This document shows positions 52,790-62,187 of a DNA stretch of 64,000 bases, piece by piece. The position numbers were made by a program, and so were the translations under genes. The notes under the pieces are model-generated. The model had not been told where the DNA came from. It made no database searches and saw nothing but the letters and a program-made list of their open reading frames with translations. The stretch is from Vibrio xiamenensis (GTDB taxonomy: Bacteria > Pseudomonadota > Gammaproteobacteria > Enterobacterales > Vibrionaceae), in assembly GCF_900100015.1 (NCBI RefSeq), contig NZ_FNDD01000033.1, positions 1 to 64,000 on the forward strand, given 5' to 3'. Positions within the stretch are counted from its first letter, which is position 1. Each line of letters opens with the position of its first letter.

Positions 52790-54427
52790 TTAAATAACTT
52801 TACCTTGCAACGTGTTGGCGGGTTTTGGAATCGCCTCCATCAATGCTTGGGTATAAGGGTGCTGACCACCCTGTTTGGCTAAGGTTTCCACATCGGTGGT
52901 CTCAACCAGATCGCCGCGATACATGATCACCAGCTTGTGAGCAATTTGACGAATGAGGTTCAAATCGTGGGTAATAAACAGATAAGCTGTGCCGTGGCGA
53001 CGGCGCAGATCGAGCAGCAGCTTCACCACCGTAGCTTGAACAGAGACATCAAGCGCGGCGGTAATTTCATCGCAAATCACTAACTGCGGCTTTGCCGCAA
53101 AGGCTCTGGCGATCGCCACACGCTGTTTTTGCCCGCCGGACAGCTCATGGGGATAACGGTCAGCAAATTCAGCAGGCAAATCTACTTCCACCAATAGCCT
53201 AGCTATCGCCTGCGCTTCGGTTTCCCCTTTTTGACAGCCGTTATATAGTCGCAGCGGGCGAGCAAGAATGTCGCGAATTTTGTGCCGAGGATTGAGCGAG
53301 GCATCCGGATGCTGGAAAATGATTTGCACTCGGCGGCGATAGTCTTTGTCCATATCCGCGGCGCTTTTGATTTCACTGCCGCAATAATCGATATTGCCTT
53401 GATAAGCGACCAGCCCAGAAAGCGCTTTGGCGAGAGTGGATTTCCCTGAGCCCGATTCACCAATCACGCCAACGATCTCCCCTTCTCCAACTTGAATATT
53501 CAGCTTGTTGGCCGCGCACATCGGCGCTTTAGGACGCCTTAACAAACGGTCGACAAAACTTGGTCCGCCGTAATAGACGCTGAGATCACTAACGCTCAGC
53601 AGATCGCTAAAGCGTTTGCTGGGTTCATCGAGCAGACGCTGATTCGGGTTTGGCACCGCAGAAACCAATTTCTGTGTATACGGGTCTTGTGGATTGGCAA
53701 AAATATCGCGAGCTGGCGCTTGTTCGACAATGCGGCCTTTGTTAAGTACGCAAACCCGGTCAGCGACTTGCGATACCAACGCCAAATCATGGCTAATGTA
53801 TAGCGCCGCCACTTGAGTCTGCTCGCGTAATTTGTCGAACAAAGCGAGAATTTGCGCGGAACTGATTACATCCAGCGCAGTGGTCGGCTCATCAAAAATC
53901 AAGCAATCGGGCTCGCAGGCAAATGCGGTGGCAATTAATACGCGCTGCTTTTCGCCGCCAGATACTTCATGAGGATAACGTTTCATCATCTCTGCCGGCT
54001 GTTTCAGCTCCACATCGGTGAGCAACTGCACGCCAAGAAGCCACGCGGCTTTTTGATCTAGACCGCGATGGCGCATTAACACTTCGACCACTTGCTCGCC
54101 AAGCGTCATGGTTGGGTTAAGCGATGCGCTTGGGTCTTGAAAAATCATTCCCAATTTGCCGCCGCGCAAGGTTTCCATGCGCAGCATCGATGCTTTGGTC
54201 AGATCTTCCCCTTCAAGACGAATTTCACCGCTCACTTCACGGGCATTTTCTGCCATATGGCGCATGATTGACCAACTTAAGGTGGTTTTTCCGCTGCCGG
54301 ATTCCCCCACCAGCCCCACCACTTCGCCGCGCTTAACGGTCAAATTGATTGAATCGAGCACTCGCAGCGTGCCGTTTGGTACCTCAAATTCGAGGCTGTA
54401 ATCAACGATTTCTAAAATATTGCTCAT
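52790..54427 (-). CDS. peptide ABC importer ATPase, fused DppD-DppF type
   Basis: The 545-residue protein carries two full ATPase domains in one chain. The first has GESGSGKTT near residue 39, SGGEKQR and IFDEPTTALD. The second has GESGSGKST near 325, LSGGQKQR and CDEITAALD. Oligopeptide importers usually have two separate ATPases; the fused form is common in alpha- and gammaproteobacteria. The start overlaps the dppC-like stop codon by one base. Confidence 0.93.
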   Translation of the reverse strand: MSNILEIVDYSLEFEVPNGTLRVLDSINLTVKRGEVVGLVGESGSGKTTLSWSIMRHMAENAREVSGEIRLEGEDLTKASMLRMETLRGGKLGMIFQDPSASLNPTMTLGEQVVEVLMRHRGLDQKAAWLLGVQLLTDVELKQPAEMMKRYPHEVSGGEKQRVLIATAFACEPDCLIFDEPTTALDVISSAQILALFDKLREQTQVAALYISHDLALVSQVADRVCVLNKGRIVEQAPARDIFANPQDPYTQKLVSAVPNPNQRLLDEPSKRFSDLLSVSDLSVYYGGPSFVDRLLRRPKAPMCAANKLNIQVGEGEIVGVIGESGSGKSTLAKALSGLVAYQGNIDYCGSEIKSAADMDKDYRRRVQIIFQHPDASLNPRHKIRDILARPLRLYNGCQKGETEAQAIARLLVEVDLPAEFADRYPHELSGGQKQRVAIARAFAAKPQLVICDEITAALDVSVQATVVKLLLDLRRRHGTAYLFITHDLNLIRQIAHKLVIMYRGDLVETTDVETLAKQGGQHPYTQALMEAIPKPANTLQGKVI

Positions 54428-55254
54428 CAGTGATTCCTCGGATTGAGTGCATCGCGCAGGCCATCGCCCAGCAAGTTAAAACCAATCGCGACAATCGCGA
54501 TCGCCAGCCCGGGCATCAACATGCCCCATGGCGCTTGAAAGAAATAACGCCGCGCTTCTGACACCATCAATCCCCATTCCGGCTCTGGCGGCTGAGTGCC
54601 AAGGCCTAGAAAGCTCAAGGTCGCAAACAGCATGATAGCGAACGCCACGCGAATGGTGGATTCGACGATAATGGGTGCGACAATGTTAGGCAGCATCTCG
54701 CGTAAAATGATAAAGCGGGTCGATTCACCACGCGCAATCGCCGCGTTGACATAGTCTTGGCGACGCACCGCCAGCGACACGCTGCGCGCAATACGCACCA
54801 TTCCGGGCACAAACGCGATGGTGATCGCCAGCACCGCGTTCATGCCACTTTTGCCAAGAGTGCTGACAATCAAAAGCGCAAATAAAAGGCTTGGGATCGA
54901 CATAATCGCATCCATGGTGCGCATAATGAACTCGTCGATTTTGCCCCCCAAATAAGCACTGGCAGTGCCAATCACGGCGCCAATCACTGTCGCCATAAGA
55001 GTGGCAAACAATGACAGTAAAATCGTTGGCCGTGCACCGACCAAAATACGGCTTAGCAAATCGCGACCAAACTGGTCGGTACCGAGCCAATATTCGCTGC
55101 TCGGCGCTTTATAACGCGCCAAAATCGATAGCTGATCGTATTGATATGGCGCAAGCCAAGGCCCAACGCACACCATAATGATGACCAAGAGTACAATCAC
55201 AGACCCGATCAGGCCTTGCGGCGTCTTGAGCAGACGTTTAACGACATCTAACAT
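54427..55254 (-). CDS. peptide ABC importer permease 2 (DppC-like)
   Basis: The 275-residue protein has an N-terminal segment, then GTDQFGRDLLSRILVGAR and five further membrane segments with the ATPase-contact loop ARGESTRFIILREMLPN (near residue 175). It forms the channel with the DppB-like protein encoded just upstream. Confidence 0.92.
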   Translation of the reverse strand: MLDVVKRLLKTPQGLIGSVIVLLVIIMVCVGPWLAPYQYDQLSILARYKAPSSEYWLGTDQFGRDLLSRILVGARPTILLSLFATLMATVIGAVIGTASAYLGGKIDEFIMRTMDAIMSIPSLLFALLIVSTLGKSGMNAVLAITIAFVPGMVRIARSVSLAVRRQDYVNAAIARGESTRFIILREMLPNIVAPIIVESTIRVAFAIMLFATLSFLGLGTQPPEPEWGLMVSEARRYFFQAPWGMLMPGLAIAIVAIGFNLLGDGLRDALNPRNH

Positions 55255-55263
55255 TACGCCTCC

Positions 55264-56211
55264 TTATGAAAACTGAATACGGCGATCGAGCCAGGCATAG
55301 GCGAGATCAGCTAGGAAATTGACCACGCAATACGTGGTAGCAAGAATCATCACGCCCGCTTGAATTGAGGGTAAATCGCGTGAGGTCACCGCAACAATCA
55401 AGGCGCGGCCAATACCGGGAATGGCAAAGATTTCTTCCACCACCACAATCCCGCCAAGCAAATAGCCGACATCAAGGGCGACGATGGTAATGGTTGGTAA
55501 CAAGCCGTTGCGCAAACCATGGCGAAAAATTACTCGGCGGCGCGATAGGCCTTTGAGTGTCGCGGCGCGAATGTAGTCGGTCTTCATCACATCAACCATT
55601 TCCGAGCGCACCATGCGTGACACGTGAGCAACCAAAATCATCGATACCGTGATCGCCGGTAAAATCAGATGCAAAAGGCCATCAACAAAATCTTCACCCA
55701 GCGGCACATAGCCTGTCGCGGGTAACAGATGCCAGTAGTTAGAAAACAGCAGCATCAATAGCGTGGCGGTCACAAATTCCGGAAACGACACGCCAATGTA
55801 AGAGAAAAAACTCACCACTAAATCGGCGGCTTTGCCTCGTTTTAGCGCCGCCCAAACGCCGAGCGGTATGGCGATAATCAGCATTAGGCTTAATGACAAC
55901 ACCGCGAGCAGCAGTGAACGCCCGAGCGCATCAAACATCGCGCCTGCAACCGGTTGACCTGTGCGCATTGAGGTGCCGAAATCAAGTTCAAGAACATGGC
56001 TAAACCAATGCCAATATTGGCTCCAAATTGACTGGTTGAGGCCAAGCTGTTCACGCAGCGCAGCCAGCGCTTCGGGTGTGGCGTTTTGGCCAAGCATGGT
56101 CACGGCGGCATCGGCAGGCAAAATTTGGGTAATGCCAAATACCAGCATCGAAACCACCAGCAAGGTATAAACGACCAGCAGCAGCCGTTTAACAAGATAC
56201 GTAGGAGTCAT
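55264..56211 (-). CDS. peptide ABC importer permease 1 (DppB-like)
   Basis: The 315-residue protein has six membrane segments and the ATPase-contact loop ATLKGLSRRRVIFRHGLRN (near residue 205). I placed the start at the ATG at 56211, before YLVKRLLLVVYTLLVVSMLVFG; an in-frame TTG at 56238 would add nine residues. A 10-bp hairpin lies between this gene and the binding-protein gene. Confidence 0.92.
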   Translation of the reverse strand: MTPTYLVKRLLLVVYTLLVVSMLVFGITQILPADAAVTMLGQNATPEALAALREQLGLNQSIWSQYWHWFSHVLELDFGTSMRTGQPVAGAMFDALGRSLLLAVLSLSLMLIIAIPLGVWAALKRGKAADLVVSFFSYIGVSFPEFVTATLLMLLFSNYWHLLPATGYVPLGEDFVDGLLHLILPAITVSMILVAHVSRMVRSEMVDVMKTDYIRAATLKGLSRRRVIFRHGLRNGLLPTITIVALDVGYLLGGIVVVEEIFAIPGIGRALIVAVTSRDLPSIQAGVMILATTYCVVNFLADLAYAWLDRRIQFS

Positions 56212-56240
56212 ACGTCCATTTTCTCCAACTGTTCGCAAGC

Positions 56241-56265
56241 ACTGCCACGCACACTGCGTGGCAGT
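56241..56265 (-). other. hairpin between binding-protein and permease genes
   Basis: A perfect 10-bp stem (ACTGCCACGC / GCGTGGCAGT) with loop ACACT in the 70-bp spacer. By its place it probably protects the binding-protein mRNA or partly terminates before the permease genes. Confidence 0.65.
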
Positions 56266-56281
56266 CTATTTTGCGCGTTAA

Positions 56282-57850
56282 CTAGCGCTTAGGCGCTTTC
56301 GGGCCGAACCACACTTCATCGAGGCGGAACACGGCGCCACGTGGATGAAGCTGATAACCTTCAACATAGGTGCGCTGCGCCGCCAAAATGTCAAAGAAGG
56401 TTGGAATGATGGATGGGATTTCATCGTGCATTAGCGTTTGCGCGGTGGCATATAACTTGGTGCGCTCTGCATTATCGGTGGTTTTCTGCGCCGCTTTCAC
56501 TGCCGCATCGAACTTGTCGTTGTTCCAACGTGTTTCGTTCCATGGCGCGTCTGAGGTGTAAAGTAGCGAGAATACCGCGTCAACCGTAGGCTGCATGTTG
56601 TAGAATCCGACGTAGAAATTGCCTTTCTTCCACACTTGGTCAAGATAGGTGGCGTGAGCCATGGTTTCGACTTCGATGTTAAAGCCAGCAGGTTTAGCCA
56701 TTTCACGAACCGCAATCGCCAATTGGGCGCGAGTTTCCGGTTTGTCTGACGCCACCAATTTGATATTCAAACCGTCACTGTAACCGGCTTCTTTAAGCAG
56801 CGCTTTGGCTTTAGCAAGATCGGCTTTACGCTGCGGCAACGCATCAAAGTACTGGTAAGCTTTGCTGATTGGCGTGTCGTTACCCGCAGTGGCGAAACCG
56901 TCGGCGACGAATTGCAGCATCGCATCGCGGTCAATGCTCAGTGCTAATGCTTCGCGAACTTTTGGATCGTCAAATGGCTTTTGGTCGCAAGCCATGTTGA
57001 TGTTAAGGAACTGACCCGATGGCACACGCAGCGCATCCACCTGACTTTCGCCTTGGAAGCGTTGATAGTCGGTTGCAGAGATCGCCATCATCAAATCGAT
57101 ATCGCCAGAAATCAGCGCTGAACCGGCTGCGGTTGAGTCTGGATAGACCACCACTTCCACACCGTTTAAGTGTGGACGCGCTGGGTCGTAATAATCTGGG
57201 TTACGCGCTACCACGATTTTACGTTCTGGTTCGTATGACACCAGTTTGAACGGCCCGGTACCCACGGCTTTTTGCGCGAGTGCATCCATACCTTGCTCAA
57301 CAATGGCGGCAGGAACAATTTTCGCCGATGGGTAAGCCAGATTAACCGGAAGATCAGCATAAGGCTGGGTCAGGGTGATAACGACTAAGTCTGTGCCTTT
57401 CGCGCTGACTGACTGAATTGGGCCAATATTTTTACGTCCACTGGCGGCGTTATTCGGGTCAAGAATCGCCAACAGCGAGGCGGCAACATCCTTGGCGCTG
57501 CACGCTGAGCCGTCATGAAACTTAAGGTTTGAGCGCAGTTTAAACGTCCACTCGGTTAAATCGTCGTTCGCGGTCCATGATTCGGCCAGATCCGCCTCGA
57601 CTTTCATGTCTGGGCGCAAACGAGTTAAACCGCTGTAAAGTAGCTCCGCGACCAAATATTCCGGGTTAACACGCGTTTTAAGTGGGTTAAGTACGCTAAC
57701 CGCTTGATCAACGCAGATGCGCAAGATACCGCCTTTCGGCTTGTTACTTGCGGCTAAAACCGTGTTTGACCAAGGAATGAGCGTTGCGCCAGCTAACAGT
57801 GCTGAACTTCCCAAAAATTGGCGTCTATTGATTCCTTTTCGATCCGTCAT
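56282..57850 (-). CDS. peptide ABC importer substrate-binding protein (DppA/SBP_bac_5), Tat-exported
   Basis: The 522-residue receptor has a twin-arginine signal (RRQFLGSSALLAGATLIPW), so it is exported folded. The SBP_bac_5 fold is clear from YSGLTRLRPDMKVEADLAESW and WTFKLRSNLKFHDG. I placed the start at the ATG at 57850, with GGAGGG eight bases upstream; a GTG two codons before is too close to it. The ligand is probably a peptide or acylated amino acid, judged only by the accompanying M20/M24-type genes. Confidence 0.92.
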   Translation of the reverse strand: MTDRKGINRRQFLGSSALLAGATLIPWSNTVLAASNKPKGGILRICVDQAVSVLNPLKTRVNPEYLVAELLYSGLTRLRPDMKVEADLAESWTANDDLTEWTFKLRSNLKFHDGSACSAKDVAASLLAILDPNNAASGRKNIGPIQSVSAKGTDLVVITLTQPYADLPVNLAYPSAKIVPAAIVEQGMDALAQKAVGTGPFKLVSYEPERKIVVARNPDYYDPARPHLNGVEVVVYPDSTAAGSALISGDIDLMMAISATDYQRFQGESQVDALRVPSGQFLNINMACDQKPFDDPKVREALALSIDRDAMLQFVADGFATAGNDTPISKAYQYFDALPQRKADLAKAKALLKEAGYSDGLNIKLVASDKPETRAQLAIAVREMAKPAGFNIEVETMAHATYLDQVWKKGNFYVGFYNMQPTVDAVFSLLYTSDAPWNETRWNNDKFDAAVKAAQKTTDNAERTKLYATAQTLMHDEIPSIIPTFFDILAAQRTYVEGYQLHPRGAVFRLDEVWFGPKAPKR

Positions 57851-57945
57851 TTCCACATCCCTCCATAGAATGTTGTGCTGCTAAGGCTCTTTTACATGGC
57901 CTCGTTTTTATGTTTGACTTTGTTTGCTATTGCTCTGTTTTCTAA

Positions 57946-57975
57946 TGCTTTGTTAACTGATGCTTTGATAACTAA
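57946..57975. repeat. imperfect tandem repeat in the operon spacer
   Basis: TGCTTTGTTAACTGA is followed directly by TGCTTTGATAACTAA, and related TTTGTTTGC words precede it. It lies in the 162-bp spacer between the M20 gene and the binding-protein gene. Confidence 0.5.
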
Positions 57976-58012
57976 AGTGATGACCTATCAACACCACATT
58001 AATGAACCGTGT

Positions 58013-59293
58013 TTAAATGCCCGTTGGCGGAGCAAAATCCTCAACCAAGTAGGCCAAAATTGCCTTAGCGAGCGAGGCAATGTCTTCAAAAGTGGTGTAT
58101 TCGTCAGCGGCGTGAATGTGATTATCTGGTCGCGCTAGGCCGCCAAGCATCATCTCTTTTACGCCCGCTTGCTGCACCCAGCCCATATCCGAGCTTGTCG
58201 ATGAACCCCATACTTTGAACGACTCAAGCGGATAACCAAAACCAAGTGACTGCGCGGCTTGCCAGCGCGGCTGATTTGGCCCGGTTGGGTCACTCACCGG
58301 CGCTAAATGACCGATGATTTCATGCTCGACTCTGAGCGCTTTACTGCTTGCCATGGCACTTTCAATGCACGCCAATAGCTCTTGCATCACCTCATCAAAC
58401 GACTCTTCCGGCGCGTAGCGGCGGTTAATTAAAAGTTCATATTTTGCGGGTATGGTTGACCCTTTACTGCCCCCATGCGCGGCGGCAATGGTCAAACGTG
58501 AACGCAGCGGCTCACCGTTAAAATGTGGCGGCGCAGGCATCGCTGACACGCGCTGTTCGACTTTTTGCTTAAGCTCATACAGCGCATTCATCAATGGCAG
58601 CGACTCTTCAATCGCATTAATTGCGCCAAGTGGCTCGCCGGAATGCGTCGAATGACCATAAATACGAATCGATAAATCGACGCTACCAAAACAGCCGCCC
58701 CAAATCCGCGCCAGCGCGCCACCATTAAAATTGACGATATGACCATCGACATGGCCTTGTTCTGCGAGATAGCGAATGCCGGGATACAAACCGCCTTCTT
58801 CATCGGTACACAACAATAAAGATGGCGAGAACTTAAGCGGTAATTTATGAGCGTCAATGGCGCGCAGCGCCGCGAGCGCAGCAACGATGGTGCCTTTCAT
58901 ATCCGCGGCGCCGCGACCATAAAAACGGCCATCGGCTTCAGTGAGCTGTAAAGGCGCAAATGTCCAGCCATCACCTGGCGGTACGGTATCTACATGAAAA
59001 TAGAGATGGCATGATTCGCGCTCGACTTGTGGGCGAGTCGCAATAAGATTCACGCGTTCGCCGTATACTTGACCATCGCTGGTTTGCCATAAGGTGTCAG
59101 GAACCGATACACGCTCGGTGGAAAATCCCATCGGCGTGAGAATTTTTTCCATCAAGGTGGCAAAATCACCATAACCATTTCCAGGTGGAAAGCATGTATC
59201 GAGTGCGAGCATGTGCCGCAAATCTTCGGTTACCGCTTGACGATCACTGTCGATGTGCTGTAACGCTTGGGCTAAACGGGCATTTACGTCCAT
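58013..59293 (-). CDS. M20 family deacylase/peptidase (ArgE/DapE-like)
   Basis: The 426-residue protein keeps most M20 residues: FHVDTVPPGDGW (His and Asp), GRGAADMKG (bridging Asp), CTDEEGG (catalytic and metal Glu) and the late His in RPDNHIHAADEYTT. Only the usual EP motif after the catalytic pair is changed, to FNGG. It therefore probably hydrolyses an N-acyl amino acid or dipeptide. It is the first gene of the operon, divergent from the GntR/UTRA regulator. Confidence 0.87.
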   Translation of the reverse strand: MDVNARLAQALQHIDSDRQAVTEDLRHMLALDTCFPPGNGYGDFATLMEKILTPMGFSTERVSVPDTLWQTSDGQVYGERVNLIATRPQVERESCHLYFHVDTVPPGDGWTFAPLQLTEADGRFYGRGAADMKGTIVAALAALRAIDAHKLPLKFSPSLLLCTDEEGGLYPGIRYLAEQGHVDGHIVNFNGGALARIWGGCFGSVDLSIRIYGHSTHSGEPLGAINAIEESLPLMNALYELKQKVEQRVSAMPAPPHFNGEPLRSRLTIAAAHGGSKGSTIPAKYELLINRRYAPEESFDEVMQELLACIESAMASSKALRVEHEIIGHLAPVSDPTGPNQPRWQAAQSLGFGYPLESFKVWGSSTSSDMGWVQQAGVKEMMLGGLARPDNHIHAADEYTTFEDIASLAKAILAYLVEDFAPPTGI

Positions 59294-59313
59294 AAAAAAA
59301 TCCGTTTTTTATT

Positions 59314-59333
59314 TCTATATAGATTATATATAA
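59314..59333. promoter_or_regulatory. adjacent palindromes in the M20/GntR divergent promoter
   Basis: Two 10-bp palindromes, TCTATATAGA (59314-59323) and TTATATATAA (59324-59333), stand side by side in the 76-bp spacer. The position fits operators of the divergent GntR/UTRA regulator; the AT-rich one may also be a -10 region. Confidence 0.5.
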
Positions 59334-59369
59334 TAACCTTAAAACCAAGATGTCAAGAAGGGTGTGATA

Positions 59370-60164
59370 ATGAACAGCAACAATGACCCAGCTCAAGTTT
59401 CAACCAGGCCCAAAAACGTCATGGCGGACCTTCCGCAATTTGATGCACATGAAGCAGCGCCACTTTACGAGGTGGTAAAACGCTACATTTCTGAAGCGAT
59501 CATGGTGGGTAAATGGGGGCCGGGCACGGTGTTACCAGCAGAGAACGAACTGGCGACGCACTTTCGCGTATCGGTAGGTACCGTACGTAAAGCGCTGACA
59601 GCGCTAACCTCAGAAGGCGTGTTAATGCGCCGACGTAAAACCGGGACAGTGGTTACTGGCTGGAGCCCGCTACACAATCTGCGCTACTTTTTTCAATATT
59701 TCCGTTTGCACGATAAAAGCGGTGATTTAGTCCAGTCAGAAACTAAAATTTTGGATTACCGCCACGATTTGGCGAGCGATGACGAAGCCGAAAAACTGCA
59801 GCTTAAAGACAACCGCGATGTGATTCGTTTGCACCGCCTACGCATTGTGTCGGGTATTAAAGCCATGCATGAACGGATGGTTTTGCCTCTAGAGCGAGTG
59901 CCGTTTTTCCCTGAACAAGAAAATGTTCCCGCGCTGATTTATCAATATCTGCTCACCGAGCACAGTATTCGTATTGCAGCGGTGCGCGAGACCGTCACAG
60001 CGCAACTTGCGACCGAAGAAGATCAAACGCTGCTTGATGTGCAAAACCCACATGCAGTGATGGTCATCAACGACATTTCGTTTGATCAAACCACAACCCC
60101 GATCATTTTGGCCGAGCATCGCGCCAGTACCGAACATTTCTCTTACATCAACGAAATACGCTAG
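59370..60164 (+). CDS. GntR-family regulator with UTRA domain
   Basis: The 264-residue protein has a winged helix (VLPAENELATHFRVSVGTVRKALTALTSEGVLMRRRKTGTVV, about residues 47-88) and a UTRA effector domain. It is divergent from the peptide-uptake operon and probably controls it in response to a transported or hydrolysed compound. The ATG at 59370 has AGAAGGG upstream; a GTG two codons earlier is an alternative. A 13-bp hairpin follows the gene. Confidence 0.88.
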   Translation: MNSNNDPAQVSTRPKNVMADLPQFDAHEAAPLYEVVKRYISEAIMVGKWGPGTVLPAENELATHFRVSVGTVRKALTALTSEGVLMRRRKTGTVVTGWSPLHNLRYFFQYFRLHDKSGDLVQSETKILDYRHDLASDDEAEKLQLKDNRDVIRLHRLRIVSGIKAMHERMVLPLERVPFFPEQENVPALIYQYLLTEHSIRIAAVRETVTAQLATEEDQTLLDVQNPHAVMVINDISFDQTTTPIILAEHRASTEHFSYINEIR

Positions 60165-60171
60165 TCCCCTA

Positions 60172-60213
60172 CACTTTGGCAAGCACGTGATTTTTCTCGC
60201 GCTTGCCAAAGTG
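60172..60213 (+). terminator. long hairpin after the GntR/UTRA gene
   Basis: A perfect 13-bp stem (CACTTTGGCAAGC / GCTTGCCAAAGTG) encloses a 16-base loop just after the stop codon. No T-run follows on the plus strand. Confidence 0.55.
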
Positions 60214-60458
60214 GCAAAAATATAAAACATGTCATGTTTAAAAATGGATTAACGATGTTATTTAACCTAAAAATTAACTCGAAAGATAATAATTACTCAT
60301 TCCGAAAATAAACTTATTAATTAATATAAAAACCAAGCCTATTCCAACAATAAAAATAAGTGATTAACATCTTGTTTGTGGAATTTATTTGCTTTACTAT
60401 TTTTCCATTGATAAGAAATTTAAATATTATTTTATTATCGCCCAAGGAAGGAATTGAT

Positions 60459-60668
60459 ATGAAGATCAGTGCAAGGAATCAGTTAACTGGCTCAATTGTT
60501 GAAATTAAAGAAGGTGCCGTTAACGTTGAAGTCGCTATCGAGGTCGCTGATGGCGTCGTCATTACATCCATCATTACCAAAGACTCGTTCGAATCACTGG
60601 GATTAACGGTTGGTGGTACTGCAACCGCAATTATCAAAGCTAACAACGTCATGGTTGGCGCCGAATAA
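60459..60668 (+). CDS. molbindin (Mop-type molybdate-binding protein)
   Basis: The 69-residue protein is a single Mop/TOBE unit: KISARNQLTGSIVEIKEGAVNVEV, then ADGVVITSIITKDSFESLGL, with the family TAIIKANNVMVG ending. Molbindins assemble into hexamers that store molybdate or tungstate in the cytoplasm. The AAGGAAGGA site precedes the ATG at 60459, while a longer frame to 60360 has none. No modABC or Mo-enzyme gene lies in the window, and both flanks are AT-rich, so it is an isolated gene. Confidence 0.88.
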   Translation: MKISARNQLTGSIVEIKEGAVNVEVAIEVADGVVITSIITKDSFESLGLTVGGTATAIIKANNVMVGAE

Positions 60669-61005
60669 CAATAAAAACTCATACTATTTCGTCTGCCAAT
60701 TGATGACTCATTACTTCGCTAAAACTCGCTTTATTTATTAATGTGCCATACACCTATCGCCTCGGTGACTACATTATTTTTTATAAAGTGCACTCTAAAA
60801 CAATAACGGCGTGCGGAATATTCCCACGCCATTATTTATATCGAATGAAATTTTATTTAAAACCGCCAAACCTGAAATGTTATCATTTTGATGATAAATA
60901 ATTTTCACACTTCAATCTAAAATAATTAGATAAAATAAAACTATTCTTAATCAGCGCAAAATAAAATCGCCCTGCAATGTATTTAATTGCGATATTCAAC
61001 TTACC
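60669..61005. other. AT-rich spacer with one terminator
   Basis: The spacer between the molbindin and GNAT-C39 genes holds no coding frame I can support. It is AT-rich and contains the hairpin at 60802-60835, which can serve both convergent genes. Confidence 0.5.
60802..60835. terminator. hairpin terminator between convergent genes
   Basis: AATAA-C-GGCGTG pairs with CACGCC-A-TTATT (one mismatch) around a 10-base loop. It is followed by TTTATA on one side and preceded by AAAACA on the other, so it may act in both directions. Confidence 0.65.
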
Positions 61006-62106
61006 TCATAGCGAGGATTGAGCGCTGGAAATCACCACACAAGCGGTATGCTTTTGTTTTCCGAAACCGATGATTTGCGACAAACTTTCTTTGCTGACCG
61101 GCACATACGCCGACGCCGCAATATCCGCTTTATTTTTCGAGTACGGATCATGAATAAAGAAGAACTTATCGCTCACGCCACTAAGTAATATCCAATGCGG
61201 CTCTTTACTGCCATTAAATCGATAGGTGCTAATCAATAACAGCACACATGCACCTTGCTCTATCCACTGCTGCAGTTGGTCCGCAGATGGTGGCGAGGCG
61301 ATGACTTTAACGCCTTGCTCATCAAGTTGGGCGCAAAAGTCTTCATGCACTAGGCTTATCACCTCTTTCTTGCGCACATCACGCACGCTGTCGATAAACG
61401 GCGTCGATTGCGACTGTGTCCAAAGTTCGACGTGATAGCCACGGCGTTTCGCCGCTAATGCTAACCCGTGACCGCTACATCCGCCGTGGCCAGCCGCCAT
61501 GTAAATGGTGGTTGCTTCGCGCCAAAGTTGCAGCTCCAACGTGCGACTTAACTCTTGCCGAGGAGACAACGCTGAAAAGCTCATCAACAGACACGCGGCG
61601 CCACAAGTAAACGGCGTGGTTTGGATGTACAAAGGCACCGGAAGTAAGCGCTTATTTTCCTTTAAAACCAAGCGCTTTTGCATTCTTAGACCATTGGCTA
61701 AATCATCGTAATAGTGAATCAGTACTTTCAGCGGTTGATAGCCCAATTTTTCATATAATTTTCGCGCTGAGATATTGTCTTCTCGCACTTCTAGTCGTAA
61801 TGTAGTCGAACCTTGACCAAGAGCCGCCTGCTCACATAGTTCAATCAAACTCTGTGCGATTTTTCGCCCTCTAAAGTCGGGTTTAACAGCAATCGAATAC
61901 AGTCGTGAAAGCTGTGTACCTTGATGAAATAGCAATAATGCATAACCGACCAATTCACCATCATGGGCGGCGACGAACACCAAACTATGTGATGATTGAA
62001 GAAAGCGCTTCATTTGACGAGGCGAGATTCTATCCCCATCAAATAGCTGTTGTTCCAGCGCATTGAGATCATTGAGATCAGCTAACTCCGCTAAGCGAAA
62101 TTCCAT
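61006..62106 (-). CDS. GNAT acetyltransferase fused to C39-like peptidase
   Basis: The 366-residue protein joins two domains. Residues 1-145 are a RimI-like GNAT domain with the acetyl-CoA loop VKPDFRGRKIAQSLIEL (75-91) and the ARKLYEKLGYQPL helix. Residues about 155-360 form a C39-like papain-fold peptidase with Gln162, Cys168 (TTPFTCGAACLLM), His304 (KEPHWILL) and Asp320 (FIHDPY). There are no membrane segments or transporter domains, so unlike bacteriocin C39 proteins it should act in the cytoplasm. It is divergent, by 81 bp, from an RLAN-type ATP-grasp gene; this pair recurs in bacteria. The substrate is unknown. Confidence 0.88.
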   Translation of the reverse strand: MEFRLAELADLNDLNALEQQLFDGDRISPRQMKRFLQSSHSLVFVAAHDGELVGYALLLFHQGTQLSRLYSIAVKPDFRGRKIAQSLIELCEQAALGQGSTTLRLEVREDNISARKLYEKLGYQPLKVLIHYYDDLANGLRMQKRLVLKENKRLLPVPLYIQTTPFTCGAACLLMSFSALSPRQELSRTLELQLWREATTIYMAAGHGGCSGHGLALAAKRRGYHVELWTQSQSTPFIDSVRDVRKKEVISLVHEDFCAQLDEQGVKVIASPPSADQLQQWIEQGACVLLLISTYRFNGSKEPHWILLSGVSDKFFFIHDPYSKNKADIAASAYVPVSKESLSQIIGFGKQKHTACVVISSAQSSL

Positions 62107-62187
62107 GTCGAATCCTTAGAAAATTGGCGATTGCCGACTAGATTTAATAATAGAAAATCAACTATTGCTATAGCTGGATAAAAATAA

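Noticed and set aside
57875..58138. 87-codon plus-strand frame with a hydrophobic N terminus
   Set aside because: It lies in the spacer of a minus-strand operon and overlaps the 3' end of the M20 gene in antisense; the hydrophobic look comes from the T-rich imperfect repeat.
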